Positions 1 to 9,535 of a stretch of 48,153 nucleotides of DNA are shown piece after piece. The translations under genes were made by a program, and so were the position numbers. This DNA comes from Candidatus Obscuribacter sp. (GTDB taxonomy: Bacteria > Cyanobacteriota > Vampirovibrionia > Obscuribacterales > Obscuribacteraceae), in contig JADYXQ010000219.1 in NCBI GenBank assembly GCA_021772135.1, positions 1 through 48,153 of the forward strand. The letters run 5' to 3'. Below the pieces are notes generated by a model. It did no database searches. It saw only the letters and a list, made by a program, of their open reading frames with translations, and had not been told where the DNA came from. The stretch's first letter is position 1, and each line of letters opens with the position of its first letter.

Positions 1-46
1 AGATACTGTGGGAACAACTCACGGCTTCGGCGGTCTACTTTGAAAA

Positions 47-70
47 CCATCAGATTTAAACTCCTGATGG
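47..70. promoter_or_regulatory. Inverted repeat upstream of the Rrf2 gene, possible operator or 5'UTR hairpin
   Basis: CCATCAG (47-53) and CTGATGG (64-70) form a perfect 7-bp inverted repeat around a 10-bp AT-rich centre. It ends just before the ribosome binding site GGAG (74-77) of the Rrf2-type regulator. Rrf2 proteins commonly bind imperfect palindromes in their own promoters, so autoregulation is possible, but this is inferred from position only. Confidence 0.35.
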
Positions 71-85
71 ACCGGAGTGGATACC

Positions 86-538
86 ATGATTTCTCATACC
101 GCTGAATACGCTCTGCGTGCAGTAATTTTCCTGGCTCAGGATTATCGGGGAGCGCACACGGCGCAGGAAATTTCTCAGGCCACACATGTTCCTCTGCCCT
201 ACCTTTCTAAAATTCTCAACGGCCTTGTGCGCACAACCCTGGTCACTTCACAGCGGGGCCTGGGCGGCGGATTTGCCCTGGCAGCTAACCCCAATAAACT
301 TAGCTTGCTGGAGATTATTGACGCCGTAGAACCAATTAAGCTCTGTGAGCAGTGTCCAGCTGGTTTGGGTCGAAAAAGAGGCAATAGCTGCCCTCTGCAC
401 GCTCTTTTAGATCAGTCGGTGGAGCGCACGAGGGCAATTTTCGCCGAATCAACTGTGGGCGATTTACTGACCCAAGATAAACAGGCCAGACAAAAACTTT
501 GTGTTTTAACCAATGGCGCTAAATCAGTAAAACGCTAG
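86..538 (+). CDS. Rrf2 family transcriptional regulator (possible Fe-S sensor)
   Basis: DNA-binding regulator of the Rrf2 family (relatives IscR, NsrR, CymR, RirA). The N-terminal winged helix begins ISHTAEYALRA and contains the family signature RGLGGGF (about residues 57-63), which forms the wing. Three cysteines follow near residues 87, 90 and 102, in the region where IscR, NsrR and RirA hold an iron-sulfur cluster. Their spacing (C-x2-C-x11-C) differs from IscR, so the ligand and signal are uncertain. I chose ATG at 86 because GGAG lies 8 bases upstream; an in-frame GTG at 77 would add three residues. The 3' end overlaps the convergent membrane-protein gene by 4 bases. The regulated genes cannot be told from the window. 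Confidence 0.88.
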   Translation: MISHTAEYALRAVIFLAQDYRGAHTAQEISQATHVPLPYLSKILNGLVRTTLVTSQRGLGGGFALAANPNKLSLLEIIDAVEPIKLCEQCPAGLGRKRGNSCPLHALLDQSVERTRAIFAESTVGDLLTQDKQARQKLCVLTNGAKSVKR

Positions 539-1230
539 GCAACGTGAACAATCGGACGTTTGTCAGGTTCGCGTTCGTGTTCGCGTAATATTTCTCTGAT
601 CACGGGGGCGGTTCCACCTTCACCGAAAAAGGCATATTTAAGCGCGTATGCCAGGGGATGACCCTCGCTCCATGAAAGGTATATGTGAGGATTCTCGTGC
701 TCTAAATCGCGTAAATGCAGCAACAGGGCGGCTATGGCGTTAGCAGCAGCCGGAGACTTGCAGCGCAGCACGTGGAAATGCCCTTCAAGATGACCGGTGA
801 CAATAAGACTGTCATGATTTTCGGCCAAGATTGGTATTACTTCTACAAAAATAAAATTGCCTTCGTCTGCCTGAATGCTGTGTTTGCGCCGGGCCTCTTG
901 CTGGATTTTTTCGTAATTTTTGTGCCCATATCTTTGGGCTAATAGTCTAATTACACCAAGATGTTTGGCGCCGGCTTCATCAACGAAAGTTTTAGCCAAA
1001 TCATCGAGCTGCACCGTTACCACTCGACTCTCTCTTTTGCGCATATACAGCGCCACCGCCACCACTAGAAAGATTGCCGATAGGGCACCTGTAATCAGGC
1101 CGTCAACGTTATCGATATACCAGCCTAAAACACAGAGGGAAAGCACGGCAAAAAAGAGGCTCAAGCCGATTAACGATCGGCGTGTATAAACATTGAGCAG
1201 TATTTTTTGATTTTGGTTGCTGTCTGTCAT
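535..1230 (-). CDS. Membrane protein duplicating the C-terminal part of the neighbouring APC permease
   Basis: A 231-residue protein with two predicted membrane helices near the N-terminus (about residues 18-38 and 44-62) and a soluble C-terminal domain. The whole protein lines up with the last two helices and cytosolic tail of the permease encoded just upstream. Shared blocks include HSIQA-EGNFIF, HVLRCKS, NAIAA-LLH-RD, EGHP, FFGEG and a final RP-VHVA. Both genes are on the minus strand and only 10 bases separate the permease stop from this start, so they are very likely one operon. No strong ribosome binding site is visible, which suggests translational coupling. No function can be named; a regulatory subunit or soluble-domain partner of the permease is a reasonable inference. 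Confidence 0.8.
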   Translation of the reverse strand: MTDSNQNQKILLNVYTRRSLIGLSLFFAVLSLCVLGWYIDNVDGLITGALSAIFLVVAVALYMRKRESRVVTVQLDDLAKTFVDEAGAKHLGVIRLLAQRYGHKNYEKIQQEARRKHSIQADEGNFIFVEVIPILAENHDSLIVTGHLEGHFHVLRCKSPAAANAIAALLLHLRDLEHENPHIYLSWSEGHPLAYALKYAFFGEGGTAPVIREILREHEREPDKRPIVHVA

Positions 1231-1240
1231 GGTTATTTGA

Positions 1241-3154
1241 TCAAGCTACGTGAACTAGTGGTCTTTTAAAATCATTCGGCTCTATGGTGCGAATGATTTC
1301 TCGCGTCAGGGTGGCTGTTTCCCCCTCACCGAAAAATATAAATTTGAAGGTATAAACAATTGGGTGGCCTTCAGTCCAGCCTAAATAAACGTGCGGGTTC
1401 TTTTTTGTTTTATCGCGAATGTGCAATAAAATTGCGGCAATGGCATTGGGCACTGCCAGACTCTTACAACGCAGCACATGGTAACCGTCAATTTCATGAC
1501 CCGTCACTTCCAGTACTGTGTCAGAAAATTCTGAGACATCTTCTGTTTCAACTTCGAGGAAAATGAAATTGCCTTCGCGAGCCTGAATGCTATGAATCAT
1601 GCGGGCATGTGCTTCTTTCTCGCTGAGATCGGTGCTGCCGGCGCGGCTGGCCAATAAGCGAATTTCGCCCCAGTGACTTTTGCAGGCAGCATTGATAAAT
1701 TCGCTGGCTTTTTTATCGAGAGTTACGGTTTCTACTCGAAGCTCTGTAGAGCGAAAAGCTCGCGAAACAAATGAGGTCACCAGAATGCTTAAGACAAAGA
1801 AAAGGGCGATGCGCACGCCTTCTGGCTTTTGAGTAATGTTAACGATGGATGTCCAGATAAAAACTATACTGATAATTGAAAAAAAATATTTTTTAGGCAA
1901 ACGATTTTGCCACGATGTAATGGCTGAGGCTAGAGCGGCCGATGTAATCAGCACCAGCACACCCGTGGCATAAGCCCCGGCTTGCGCGTCTACGTCAGCC
2001 TTAAATATTACCGTGACACCATAGGCGATGACCGTGAAAAACATTACCAGGGGGCGCACAGCACCAGCCCATTCAGGTGCCATACCGTAGCGAGGCAGGT
2101 AGCGAGGCACCAGGCTGAGCAAGCCAGCAATTGCCGAAGCGCCGGCAAACCAGAGAATCATAATGGTGCTGAAATCGTAGAAGGTGCCAAAAATTTCGCC
2201 CAGATGTGTGTGGGCCAAATAAGCCAGAGCTCGACCGTTGGCCTCACCGCCTTCTTTATACAATTCAGCGGGAATGAGGAGTGTGGTGACCAAGCTTGAT
2301 GCCACCAGGTAATAACTCATAATCAACGCTGCGGTAGTGAGTAAATGTTTGGCATTGCGAATGCGCCCAGCCGGATTCTGCGGTGTATCTGTGGCATCGC
2401 CGCGCACCATGGGCATTACAGCAACGCCTGTTTCAAAACCAGACAAACCGAGAGCTAAGCTGGGAAAGAGCAGGCACGCGGTAGTCAGCATGTTGAAGCC
2501 GTTGCCAAAATTGGTCACCAGTTTCTGCACCCAGTCGTTCAATAGTGCAGGGTGTGCAGCAATCTGCCACAAGCCCCAACCAACAATGATATTGGTCAAA
2601 AGTAGATAGATGCCGACGATCCACACGGAGATACCGATCGCTTCTTTAAAGCCTTTGAGAAAAACTGCACCAAGGGTGGTTATTAATAGGAGGGTAACCA
2701 AAACTCTGTTTTTTTGATGCATCCAGAATGGAATCAGAGGGTTCTCAAGTATATGTGCGGTGGCGTCGGCTGCCGATAAAGTGATTGTGATGATAAAACC
2801 GGTGGCGGCAAAGCCAAGCAAAAGCAAAACAATGGTTTTGCCCCGCCAACCAGGCAGCAGTCCTTCCAGCATTGCCACTGAACCCTGGCCGTTGGGGCTG
2901 CGTTCGGCGACGAAACAGTAAGCGGGAAGGGCGCCAAAAAGAGTAACGATCACAAGCACAAGAGTAGCTACAGGCGACAAAATATTGGCTGCCAGAAAAG
3001 CAATGCCTGGTTGATATCCAAGAGTAGAGAAGTAATCGACGCCGGTCAGACACATGACTTTCCACCACGCATCAATATGATGCGTTTGGCTGTCTGTGCT
3101 TTTAAGGCCTTCCAGCAGCCATTTTTCAAATTTGTCTGGTTTTTTGGCGGCCAA
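1241..3154 (-). CDS. APC-superfamily permease with C-terminal cytosolic domain
   Basis: Polytopic inner-membrane transporter of the amino acid-polyamine-organocation superfamily. About 12 hydrophobic helices occupy roughly the first 470 residues, starting with [13 protein letters not shown], which resembles the first broken helix of APC carriers. The last ~160 residues are hydrophilic and form a domain repeated in the next gene. The layout recalls large APC proteins of the potassium/amino-acid type, but the substrate cannot be read from the sequence. I placed the start at the TTG at 3154 because AGGGAG sits 6-8 bases upstream; an upstream in-frame TTG at 3172 overlaps that site and is less likely. 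The gene diverges from the ABC exporter across ~150 bp that includes the palindrome GTTATGAATAAC (3253-3264). Confidence 0.82.
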   Translation of the reverse strand: MAAKKPDKFEKWLLEGLKSTDSQTHHIDAWWKVMCLTGVDYFSTLGYQPGIAFLAANILSPVATLVLVIVTLFGALPAYCFVAERSPNGQGSVAMLEGLLPGWRGKTIVLLLLGFAATGFIITITLSAADATAHILENPLIPFWMHQKNRVLVTLLLITTLGAVFLKGFKEAIGISVWIVGIYLLLTNIIVGWGLWQIAAHPALLNDWVQKLVTNFGNGFNMLTTACLLFPSLALGLSGFETGVAVMPMVRGDATDTPQNPAGRIRNAKHLLTTAALIMSYYLVASSLVTTLLIPAELYKEGGEANGRALAYLAHTHLGEIFGTFYDFSTIMILWFAGASAIAGLLSLVPRYLPRYGMAPEWAGAVRPLVMFFTVIAYGVTVIFKADVDAQAGAYATGVLVLITSAALASAITSWQNRLPKKYFFSIISIVFIWTSIVNITQKPEGVRIALFFVLSILVTSFVSRAFRSTELRVETVTLDKKASEFINAACKSHWGEIRLLASRAGSTDLSEKEAHARMIHSIQAREGNFIFLEVETEDVSEFSDTVLEVTGHEIDGYHVLRCKSLAVPNAIAAILLHIRDKTKKNPHVYLGWTEGHPIVYTFKFIFFGEGETATLTREIIRTIEPNDFKRPLVHVA

Positions 3155-3302
3155 GTTAAGCTCCCTTATCAACTGTAAGAGTATATCTTGCTCTGAGTGC
3201 TCAACGCTTATGTTTGCTCCGTTCTAAAGAGGCACTTAATATCTTTGAATCTGTTATGAATAACTACATATGCAGATCTAAGCGGGTGGCGGAGACTTTT
3301 AG

Positions 3303-5096
3303 ATGTTTAGCGGCGGCCCGCCTGTCCACTTAATGTGGTCCAACATGTATAACTCCGACAAGGCCAAGCTCAAGGGGAAGGTGGAGTGGCGGCGTATTGC
3401 CGCGCTTTTTGCCCCTTATTGGAAGCTCGAGCTTGCCGTAATCGGGTCTATTTTTGTCTCATCAACTTTAGGCCTGGCTCCGCCGCTCCTTACCCTGGCG
3501 ATTATCGACAAAGCTCTACCGAGCCATAACTTTCAGCTACTCTGCTGGCTGGTGGCAGCTATGGTGGCATCTGCCTTTCTCGCCGGACTGGTTGGCGTCT
3601 ATCAGGGATATTTAAATTCTAAAGTGGGCGAAGGCATTGTGCGTGACCTGCACACTAACTTAGTTTCGCATCTGCACCGTATGCCGGTGTCATTTTTTAC
3701 CAGTACTAAAACCGGCGAAATTATGAATCGCGTCAGTAGCGATGTGGAAAGTGTTGATGGCGTTATTACCGGCACTATCGTATCGATTGCTACGAATATT
3801 ATTACCATTATTACTACCCTGATAGCCATATTCGCTCTCAATGTCAGTCTTGCGGTGGTCTCGATTGTAGTAGTGCCACTAATGGTAGTACCGCTCTGGC
3901 CTGTTGGCCGACGCATGTATGACGCCCGTAAAAAGACCAGAACTAAACGCGATCAAATGCAAGCTGCGACTCAAGAGACTCTTTCTGTCTCGGGTACGGT
4001 TCTGGTCAAATCATTTGTCAAAGAAGATTATGAACGCAAGCGCTTCTATAATCTGGCCTCAGAACTGATGGATTTAGAAATCAATGTAGCGATGATTGGC
4101 CGCTGGTTCATGATGGCGATTACAGCCATGGTCACTATCGGACCAGCTATTATCTGGCTCGCTGGCGGCTGGCTGGCTATTTACCACGGTATCACTATTG
4201 GTGTGCTGGTTAGTTTTGTCGCTCTGATAGGCAGGCTCTATACTCCTGTGTCAGCGCTAGCTGGCGTGCAAATACAAGTGGTCAGTGCGCTGGCTGTATT
4301 CGAACGCATCTTTGATTATCTCGATATGACCGAAGAGAAAGATTTGCCCGAAGCGCGGGCGCTAGAGCAAAATCAATTGATCGGTAAAGTCGAATTTGAC
4401 CATGTCACTTTTCACTATCCATCAAAACGCGCTGGTGTAGAAGACTTGAATCTGGTTATCGATCCAGGTCAGATGGTTGCCTTTGTCGGCCCGTCAGGTG
4501 CCGGAAAATCGACCATCACCAATTTGCTTACCAGGCTGTGGGAAATTGACGAAGGCCGCATTCTGGTGGACGATAAAGATACCAAGTTAATCACTCGCGA
4601 CTCGCTGCGCGAAAATATCGGCATAGTTACTCAAGAAACTTATTTGTTTCATGACACTATAGCCGCCAATCTTCGTTACGCCAAAGTAGATGCGACATTA
4701 TCTGAACTGGAGGATGCCTGTCGCGCCGCCAACATTCATGAGTTGATTGCAGGCATGCCGGAAGGGTACGAGACCATAGTGGGCGAGCGCGGGCACAAGC
4801 TCAGTGGCGGTGAAAGGCAGCGTCTGGCCATTGCCCGCGTGCTGTTGAAAAATCCACGCATACTTATTTTAGATGAAGCCACAAGTTCTTTAGATAACGA
4901 GAACGAAGCGATGATTCAAGCAGCCCTTGTACCTTTGATGATTGGCCGCACATCGCTGGTGGTGGCGCACCGGTTGAGTACAATTATTAATGCCGACAAA
5001 ATTTTTGTTATGGAAAACGGACGCATAGTTGAAAGCGGTACCCATAAAGACTTGCTCGCAGCTCAAGGTGTTTATGCGCGGTTGTATTTTAGATAA
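3303..5096 (+). CDS. ABC transporter, fused permease/ATPase half-transporter (MsbA-like exporter)
   Basis: A half-size ABC exporter expected to act as a homodimer in the inner membrane. The N-terminal half has six membrane helices (about residues 40-335). The C-terminal nucleotide-binding domain has Walker A GPSGAGKST (396-404), Q-loop Gln444, signature LSGGE (500-504), Walker B LILDEA (521-526) and the H-loop His556. Length (597 residues) is usual for MsbA/LmrA/BmrA-type exporters. The start at 3303 has GGAG about 7 bases upstream; an internal Met at residue 11 is an alternative. The substrate could be a lipid, lipid A core or a drug. Lipid A genes occur in the window but not next to this gene, so MsbA function is only a possibility. 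It converges on the PBP gene with 11 bases between them. Confidence 0.9.
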   Translation: MFSGGPPVHLMWSNMYNSDKAKLKGKVEWRRIAALFAPYWKLELAVIGSIFVSSTLGLAPPLLTLAIIDKALPSHNFQLLCWLVAAMVASAFLAGLVGVYQGYLNSKVGEGIVRDLHTNLVSHLHRMPVSFFTSTKTGEIMNRVSSDVESVDGVITGTIVSIATNIITIITTLIAIFALNVSLAVVSIVVVPLMVVPLWPVGRRMYDARKKTRTKRDQMQAATQETLSVSGTVLVKSFVKEDYERKRFYNLASELMDLEINVAMIGRWFMMAITAMVTIGPAIIWLAGGWLAIYHGITIGVLVSFVALIGRLYTPVSALAGVQIQVVSALAVFERIFDYLDMTEEKDLPEARALEQNQLIGKVEFDHVTFHYPSKRAGVEDLNLVIDPGQMVAFVGPSGAGKSTITNLLTRLWEIDEGRILVDDKDTKLITRDSLRENIGIVTQETYLFHDTIAANLRYAKVDATLSELEDACRAANIHELIAGMPEGYETIVGERGHKLSGGERQRLAIARVLLKNPRILILDEATSSLDNENEAMIQAALVPLMIGRTSLVVAHRLSTIINADKIFVMENGRIVESGTHKDLLAAQGVYARLYFR

Positions 5097-5107
5097 CTTC
5101 TAGTGTG

Positions 5108-7222
5108 CTAATGCTGGTCCCAGTGGTACTCAGTAACGCCTTTTTGTGAACGCACAGGGGTACTAACGGCAGTACTTGCTGGCCTCGCCGTTTGCTGAGC
5201 CGCTGGGGCATAAGTAGCACCAGCACTAGGATCAATTTCACTGTATGGCACGTCGTTGCTGTGGCTGATTGGTTTTGAATTGACTTTGTTGTAATCGCCA
5301 GGGGCGACAGCATAGCGCGAAGTCAGAAGGGTTCCAGCCGGTGTGGGCACGCTATTGTAGAAGCGCTGATTATATTGCCTGAAGACCCTGGCCATCACTG
5401 TGCCACCGGTAACATGTTTGCCGGCAGCCGGGCTTTTTTCATCGCCGCCTCCCCAGACGGCAGTCACCATATCTGGTGTGAAGCCCACAAACCAAATACT
5501 TTTCGATTTGTCGGCAGTGCCGGTTTTTCCGGCTACGGGTCGCCCAGCCAACTTGGCCTGTGTTCCTGTGCCCCGGCGCACCACTTCGGTAAGAATATCT
5601 ATCAGCCAGGTAGTTTGTTCTTCAGGAAAAACGCGGTGAACCATGGGCACATATGTGTCGAGCAGTTGGCCACGACTGTCTTTGACTTCGCGAATCATCC
5701 ACGGAGCAATGGCCACGCCGCCTCGGGCGATGGTGCCATATGCCGCCGCAAGTTCAAGAGGAGTGACTGCCGAACTACCAAGTGCAAGGGCAATTGTTGG
5801 CGCCAGCTCGCTCTTTATTCCTGCTGCTCTTAGTGTGCTGATGGAATTAGCGATGCCCACTTGATCCATGACGCGAATGGTGCACATATTACGAGACTGG
5901 CACAGCGCCTCACGCACAGTGATGTCGCCCATATATTTACCGTCAAAGTTTTTTGGTGCCCACTCCTCTCCGGTTTCTTGCGTCATTTTGTACGGAGTGT
6001 CTTGCACTGTGCTCTCAGGAGTGAGAATACCGGCCATAAAAGCAGTCAGGTAAATAAAGGGCTTGAGTGAAGATCCCGCTGTGTGCGGGTTGACAGCGCT
6101 GTTCCATTGATTGTCCCAGTAATCATGGGCGCCGCCCACAAGAGCGCGCACTGAACCATCTTTAACCGACAAACTAACCAACGCTTCTTCTTCGATGCCG
6201 GGTGGTGCGCGCCTAATTTCAGAGGCCAACACTTGCTCTGCCGCTTCTTGAGCCACGGGATCAAGGGTGGTAAAAATTTCGAGCCCATTTAAACCAATGG
6301 TGCGCTGGTCAAATTGCCTGCGTACTGTTTCTAAAACTAGAGCAATAAAGTAAGGGTTATGTTTGAATGGCTGACTTGGTTTGCTTACCTCTGCCCGCTT
6401 AAAAATGAGCGGCCTAGATTCTGCTACTAAACATTCACTGTCGGTGATGAAGCCACATTCAACCATCGCTCGCAATACTTGTTTTTGTCGGTCGATGGCT
6501 TCAGCGCGGTGATCTTTGCCACCTAAAAATGATGGCTGGCGAATGATGCCCGCTAGAAAGGCCGATTCAGAAATAGAGAGGTTACTGGCATTCTTACCAA
6601 AATAATTGTGGGCTGCTTGCTGAATGCCGCGAGAACCATTGCCAAAATAAATTTCACTCAAATAAATGGAAAATATTTGCTGCTTGGTATATTTCTCTTC
6701 CAGACGATAGGCTGCGACAACTTCTGCCAGCTTGGTTACAGCGTTGCGTTTAAGCTCGGGGAAAAAAAGATTTTTAGCCAGCTGTTGCGTAATTGTCGAG
6801 CCGCCTTCCACCATGCGCAGTGCCTTGGCATTAGCAATTGATGCGCGCAAGACGTCTTGATAGCTAATGGCTCCGTGACTATAAAAATTCTTGTCTTCAG
6901 CAGCCAGTACTGCTTGTTGCATAGAAAGCGGCACTTGTTTGAAGGGAATGACTGTGCGCGGCATGCCCAAATTGATGCGCTCTATAAGTTTGTCATTGCG
7001 ATCATAAATTGAAATCGAATCAACTGGTTTATAGCTTTTTAGATAGTCGATGTTAGGCAGTCGATTTACTTCTTGCACGACAAGCAAAGCAATTACAGTG
7101 CCGCCCAGGGTCGCCATGACCAGAACGATTTGAGCCAGCATAATAAAGATTGACCAGCTCGACTTGAGAAAATCTCTCATGCCGCCCATATCGTTCATTT
7201 CTCTTAAATTTTTTGGCCGCAT
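5108..7222 (-). CDS. Class A penicillin-binding protein (PBP1A family), glycosyltransferase/transpeptidase
   Basis: Bifunctional peptidoglycan synthase anchored by one N-terminal membrane helix (about residues 22-50), with catalytic domains outside the membrane. The GT51 transglycosylase domain shows EDKNF (Glu109) and GSTITQQLAKN (141-151), which polymerise lipid II into glycan strands. The transpeptidase domain has the three penicillin-binding motifs SSLK (Ser384 nucleophile, Lys387), SRN (443-445) and KTG (566-568), which cross-link stem peptides. Length of 704 residues is normal for the family. The C-terminal ~70 residues are Pro/Ala/Ser-rich and probably disordered. The gene follows a TPR gene on the same strand by 7 bases, so they are probably co-transcribed. 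An internal Met at residue 9 is an alternative start. Confidence 0.95.
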   Translation of the reverse strand: MRPKNLREMNDMGGMRDFLKSSWSIFIMLAQIVLVMATLGGTVIALLVVQEVNRLPNIDYLKSYKPVDSISIYDRNDKLIERINLGMPRTVIPFKQVPLSMQQAVLAAEDKNFYSHGAISYQDVLRASIANAKALRMVEGGSTITQQLAKNLFFPELKRNAVTKLAEVVAAYRLEEKYTKQQIFSIYLSEIYFGNGSRGIQQAAHNYFGKNASNLSISESAFLAGIIRQPSFLGGKDHRAEAIDRQKQVLRAMVECGFITDSECLVAESRPLIFKRAEVSKPSQPFKHNPYFIALVLETVRRQFDQRTIGLNGLEIFTTLDPVAQEAAEQVLASEIRRAPPGIEEEALVSLSVKDGSVRALVGGAHDYWDNQWNSAVNPHTAGSSLKPFIYLTAFMAGILTPESTVQDTPYKMTQETGEEWAPKNFDGKYMGDITVREALCQSRNMCTIRVMDQVGIANSISTLRAAGIKSELAPTIALALGSSAVTPLELAAAYGTIARGGVAIAPWMIREVKDSRGQLLDTYVPMVHRVFPEEQTTWLIDILTEVVRRGTGTQAKLAGRPVAGKTGTADKSKSIWFVGFTPDMVTAVWGGGDEKSPAAGKHVTGGTVMARVFRQYNQRFYNSVPTPAGTLLTSRYAVAPGDYNKVNSKPISHSNDVPYSEIDPSAGATYAPAAQQTARPASTAVSTPVRSQKGVTEYHWDQH

Positions 7223-7229
7223 CAGAGTG

Positions 7230-8117
7230 TTAGTTCTGCTTGATGTTTAGTTGTGCCTGATACCAAGATCGTATCGATGGATCTATCGTAAAGGCTTTTT
7301 CGAAATCTAGCGCGCTCTTCGATCGGCTGCGCTCGTCATCTTTAAGGGCGTGTAAAAAGGCGCGGTGAAAGTAAGCCTGTGCGCATTGCGGATTGATTTT
7401 GATGGCTTTATTTAAGTCAATCATGGCGGCGTCAGGCAAACCCATTTCATCAAGCAAACGACCGCGACTCAAGTAATTAGTCCACTCTTCAGGTTCGCTA
7501 TCAATGACGGCGTTAAAATCTTGCAAAGCTTCTTTAGGTTTGTTCAATTTCCATAAACTATGGGCCCTGTAGTACAAATCGGGTTCAAAAGCCGGGCTTA
7601 ATTGTACGGCTCGGGTGATATCTGCTACCGCTTCTTGAAACTTTTCCATACGATAGTGCAACTGTCCGCGATAGCTATAAAGGCTCGGTGAGTCATCTTT
7701 AATAGCGATGGCATTATGATAATCAGTTAGTGCCAGACTTAACTGCCCAAGATCATTGTGAATTTCTGCTTTGGCCGAAATAATGATTACCAGCAAACTG
7801 TCGCTGTCTGTGAGGGTGGTGGCAACTTCAACGCATTTGAGCCCTTCTTCAGAACGGCCCATCTGGTGCAAACAGAGCCCTTTATTCATGTAGGCAAGCG
7901 GGCTGCGTTCAACGGCAATCACCGCCTCAAAATCTTTTATGGCCACTTTGTAGCGGCCGGCCATCATCAGTGCATTGCCGCGATTAAGCTGCGCCTGCCA
8001 GAGGCCTGGGTTAACTTCAAGTGCGTGCGTAAAGCAAAGCGCCGCTTCATTAGGGCATTGCTTTTGCAAATACATAAAACCTTGCTGAAAATGTCTGCTG
8101 GCTTGAGTGTCGTCCAT
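7230..8117 (-). CDS. Tetratricopeptide repeat (TPR) protein, cytoplasmic
   Basis: A 295-residue protein made almost entirely of TPR units (about seven or eight; for example ALCFTHALEVNPGLWQAQLNRGNAL and later copies with the A-x-x-x-x-x-A-I pattern ending in NP/SP). TPRs form superhelical protein-binding scaffolds. There is no signal peptide, so it should be cytoplasmic. It lies 7 bases upstream of the PBP1A-type gene and likely forms an operon with it, so a role in placing or regulating the cell-wall synthase is conceivable but unproven. The start ATG is preceded by AGGAA. Confidence 0.82.
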   Translation of the reverse strand: MDDTQASRHFQQGFMYLQKQCPNEAALCFTHALEVNPGLWQAQLNRGNALMMAGRYKVAIKDFEAVIAVERSPLAYMNKGLCLHQMGRSEEGLKCVEVATTLTDSDSLLVIIISAKAEIHNDLGQLSLALTDYHNAIAIKDDSPSLYSYRGQLHYRMEKFQEAVADITRAVQLSPAFEPDLYYRAHSLWKLNKPKEALQDFNAVIDSEPEEWTNYLSRGRLLDEMGLPDAAMIDLNKAIKINPQCAQAYFHRAFLHALKDDERSRSKSALDFEKAFTIDPSIRSWYQAQLNIKQN

Positions 8118-8155
8118 TTCCTATTTATACAGTATGTCTACAAGTATGTAGGTCT

Positions 8156-8998
8156 TTAGCTATTGAACCAGTTTATCAACAGAGCCGTGAGTTGTTCCGG
8201 TTTATCCAGCGGAATCCAGTGACCGCACTGGTGAAAGCGCTCATAGCGCCACTTTGCATCAACGTATTTTTCGCTGGTAACCATCTGCTCTTCAGCCAGG
8301 GCCGGATCGGGCCCGTAAATGCCCAAGGTTGGCACCAGGCAATCTGGAGTTTGAGCAAAAAAGAGTTGCAGAATATTGGCGCGATACCAGTTGAATCCGG
8401 CGGTCAAACGACCGGGCCGGCTGATTTCGTCGATCCATTCTTGGATCTGGTCTTGCACCGGCTCTTGGGCTGGCTGAGTACCGGTTTTGCCGGCCATGCG
8501 CCGCAGTGCTTTCCAATCATTGAGTTTGAAGACTGCCTCCGCAATGCCTGGCATTAAAAATAGACCGATATACCAGCCTTTGAGCTTTTGCTCGAGACCG
8601 GCAAAGCGATATGCCATGGGGTGACCAACAGATATCGCAGTGAGCGTCTCCACCAGCTCCGGGTGCCTGATAGCTAGCAGCCAGGCAATAATCGCACCCC
8701 AATCATGGCCCACCACATGCACTTTTTCTTTCACTTGCAGGGCCCTGAGCAGGGCCACAGCGTCGCTTATGATTTCATTCAATTTGTACGAGCTGACAGT
8801 GGGCGGTGCGTCGGAGTCGCCAAAACCACGCTGATCGTATGCAATTACTTTGAATCCGGCCTCTACGAGCCCTGGTGCCACTTTAGACCAGAGCTTGTGC
8901 GAATTGGGGAAACCATGGAGCAGCAGTACCGGCGGGCCGTCTCCGGCAGTAGCGACGTTCAAAGAGATGCCGTTAGCTGAGATTTTTTCTGTCTGCAT
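8156..8998 (-). CDS. Alpha/beta hydrolase, epoxide hydrolase-like
   Basis: Soluble alpha/beta-hydrolase fold enzyme. Numbered from the in-frame TTG at 9031, it shows the oxyanion-hole motif HGFP (39-42), the nucleophile elbow GHDWG with Asp110 instead of Ser, and the catalytic His271 in GHWIPLDKPEQL. An Asp nucleophile with HGFP and a lid segment NWYR fits soluble epoxide hydrolases better than esterases; haloalkane dehalogenases share the GHDWG elbow and cannot be fully excluded. I place the start at ATG 8998 (MQTEKISANG); ATG 9016 and TTG 9031 are in-frame alternatives, and none has a convincing ribosome binding site. It diverges from the DoxX-like gene with almost no intergenic space. Confidence 0.85.
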   Translation of the reverse strand: MQTEKISANGISLNVATAGDGPPVLLLHGFPNSHKLWSKVAPGLVEAGFKVIAYDQRGFGDSDAPPTVSSYKLNEIISDAVALLRALQVKEKVHVVGHDWGAIIAWLLAIRHPELVETLTAISVGHPMAYRFAGLEQKLKGWYIGLFLMPGIAEAVFKLNDWKALRRMAGKTGTQPAQEPVQDQIQEWIDEISRPGRLTAGFNWYRANILQLFFAQTPDCLVPTLGIYGPDPALAEEQMVTSEKYVDAKWRYERFHQCGHWIPLDKPEQLTALLINWFNS

Positions 8999-9018
8999 GT
9001 ACTGACAATAAAGCATAA

Positions 9019-9465
9019 ATGGAACCAACAACAGTAGCTATCGTCACAGGCGCGGTGATTACCCAGGAAAAGAGCACGAAAATCGACGATAACGCGCGCA
9101 TAGCTCGCGATAAAGTAGTGTCGCGCATTATGCAATGTGTTTTTGTACTGGTGCCATTTGTGGCCGGGCTCGACAAGTTTTTCAATCTAATGACCAACTG
9201 GGAGCGCTATGTCTCGCCTCTGGTTTTGCAAGTTTTGCCTTTTCCCGCTCACCAGATTATGGTGGCGTCAGGTCCAGTAGAAATGCTCATAGGCATTCTG
9301 GTGGCAGTGAAACCACGTCTTGGTGCCCTTGCCCTGGCGGCCATGCTTTTTGGCATTATGCTCAATTTATTGACTATGCCTGATCAGCTCCATATAGCTT
9401 TTCTCGATTTGAGCCTGGCCGTGCTGGCTTTGAGCTTTTTTCTTTTTAGTCGAGATGTGGTGTGA
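9019..9465 (+). CDS. DoxX-like small integral membrane protein
   Basis: A 148-residue protein with four predicted membrane helices (about residues 38-55, 68-95, 98-120 and 125-145). The segment FVLVPFVAGLDKFFNLMTNW resembles the start of DoxX/DoxD-type membrane proteins, where GxDKFFNL follows the first helix. The biochemical role of these proteins is not settled. The first ~37 residues are polar, and a start at GTG 9118 or ATG 9133 is possible; that would leave room for divergent promoters between this gene and the hydrolase. Confidence 0.7.
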   Translation: MEPTTVAIVTGAVITQEKSTKIDDNARIARDKVVSRIMQCVFVLVPFVAGLDKFFNLMTNWERYVSPLVLQVLPFPAHQIMVASGPVEMLIGILVAVKPRLGALALAAMLFGIMLNLLTMPDQLHIAFLDLSLAVLALSFFLFSRDVV

Positions 9466-9535
9466 ATTAATTCCGTGGAGAAAGACTGGCAAGGTTCTCG
9501 GAATCTTCTAAACACCAATGTGAGACAATCTTCGT

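Noticed and set aside
5375..5833. 152-codon plus-strand frame opposite the PBP gene
   Set aside because: The opposite strand encodes the PBP1A transpeptidase domain with all its motifs; this frame is rich in Cys and His without family signatures.
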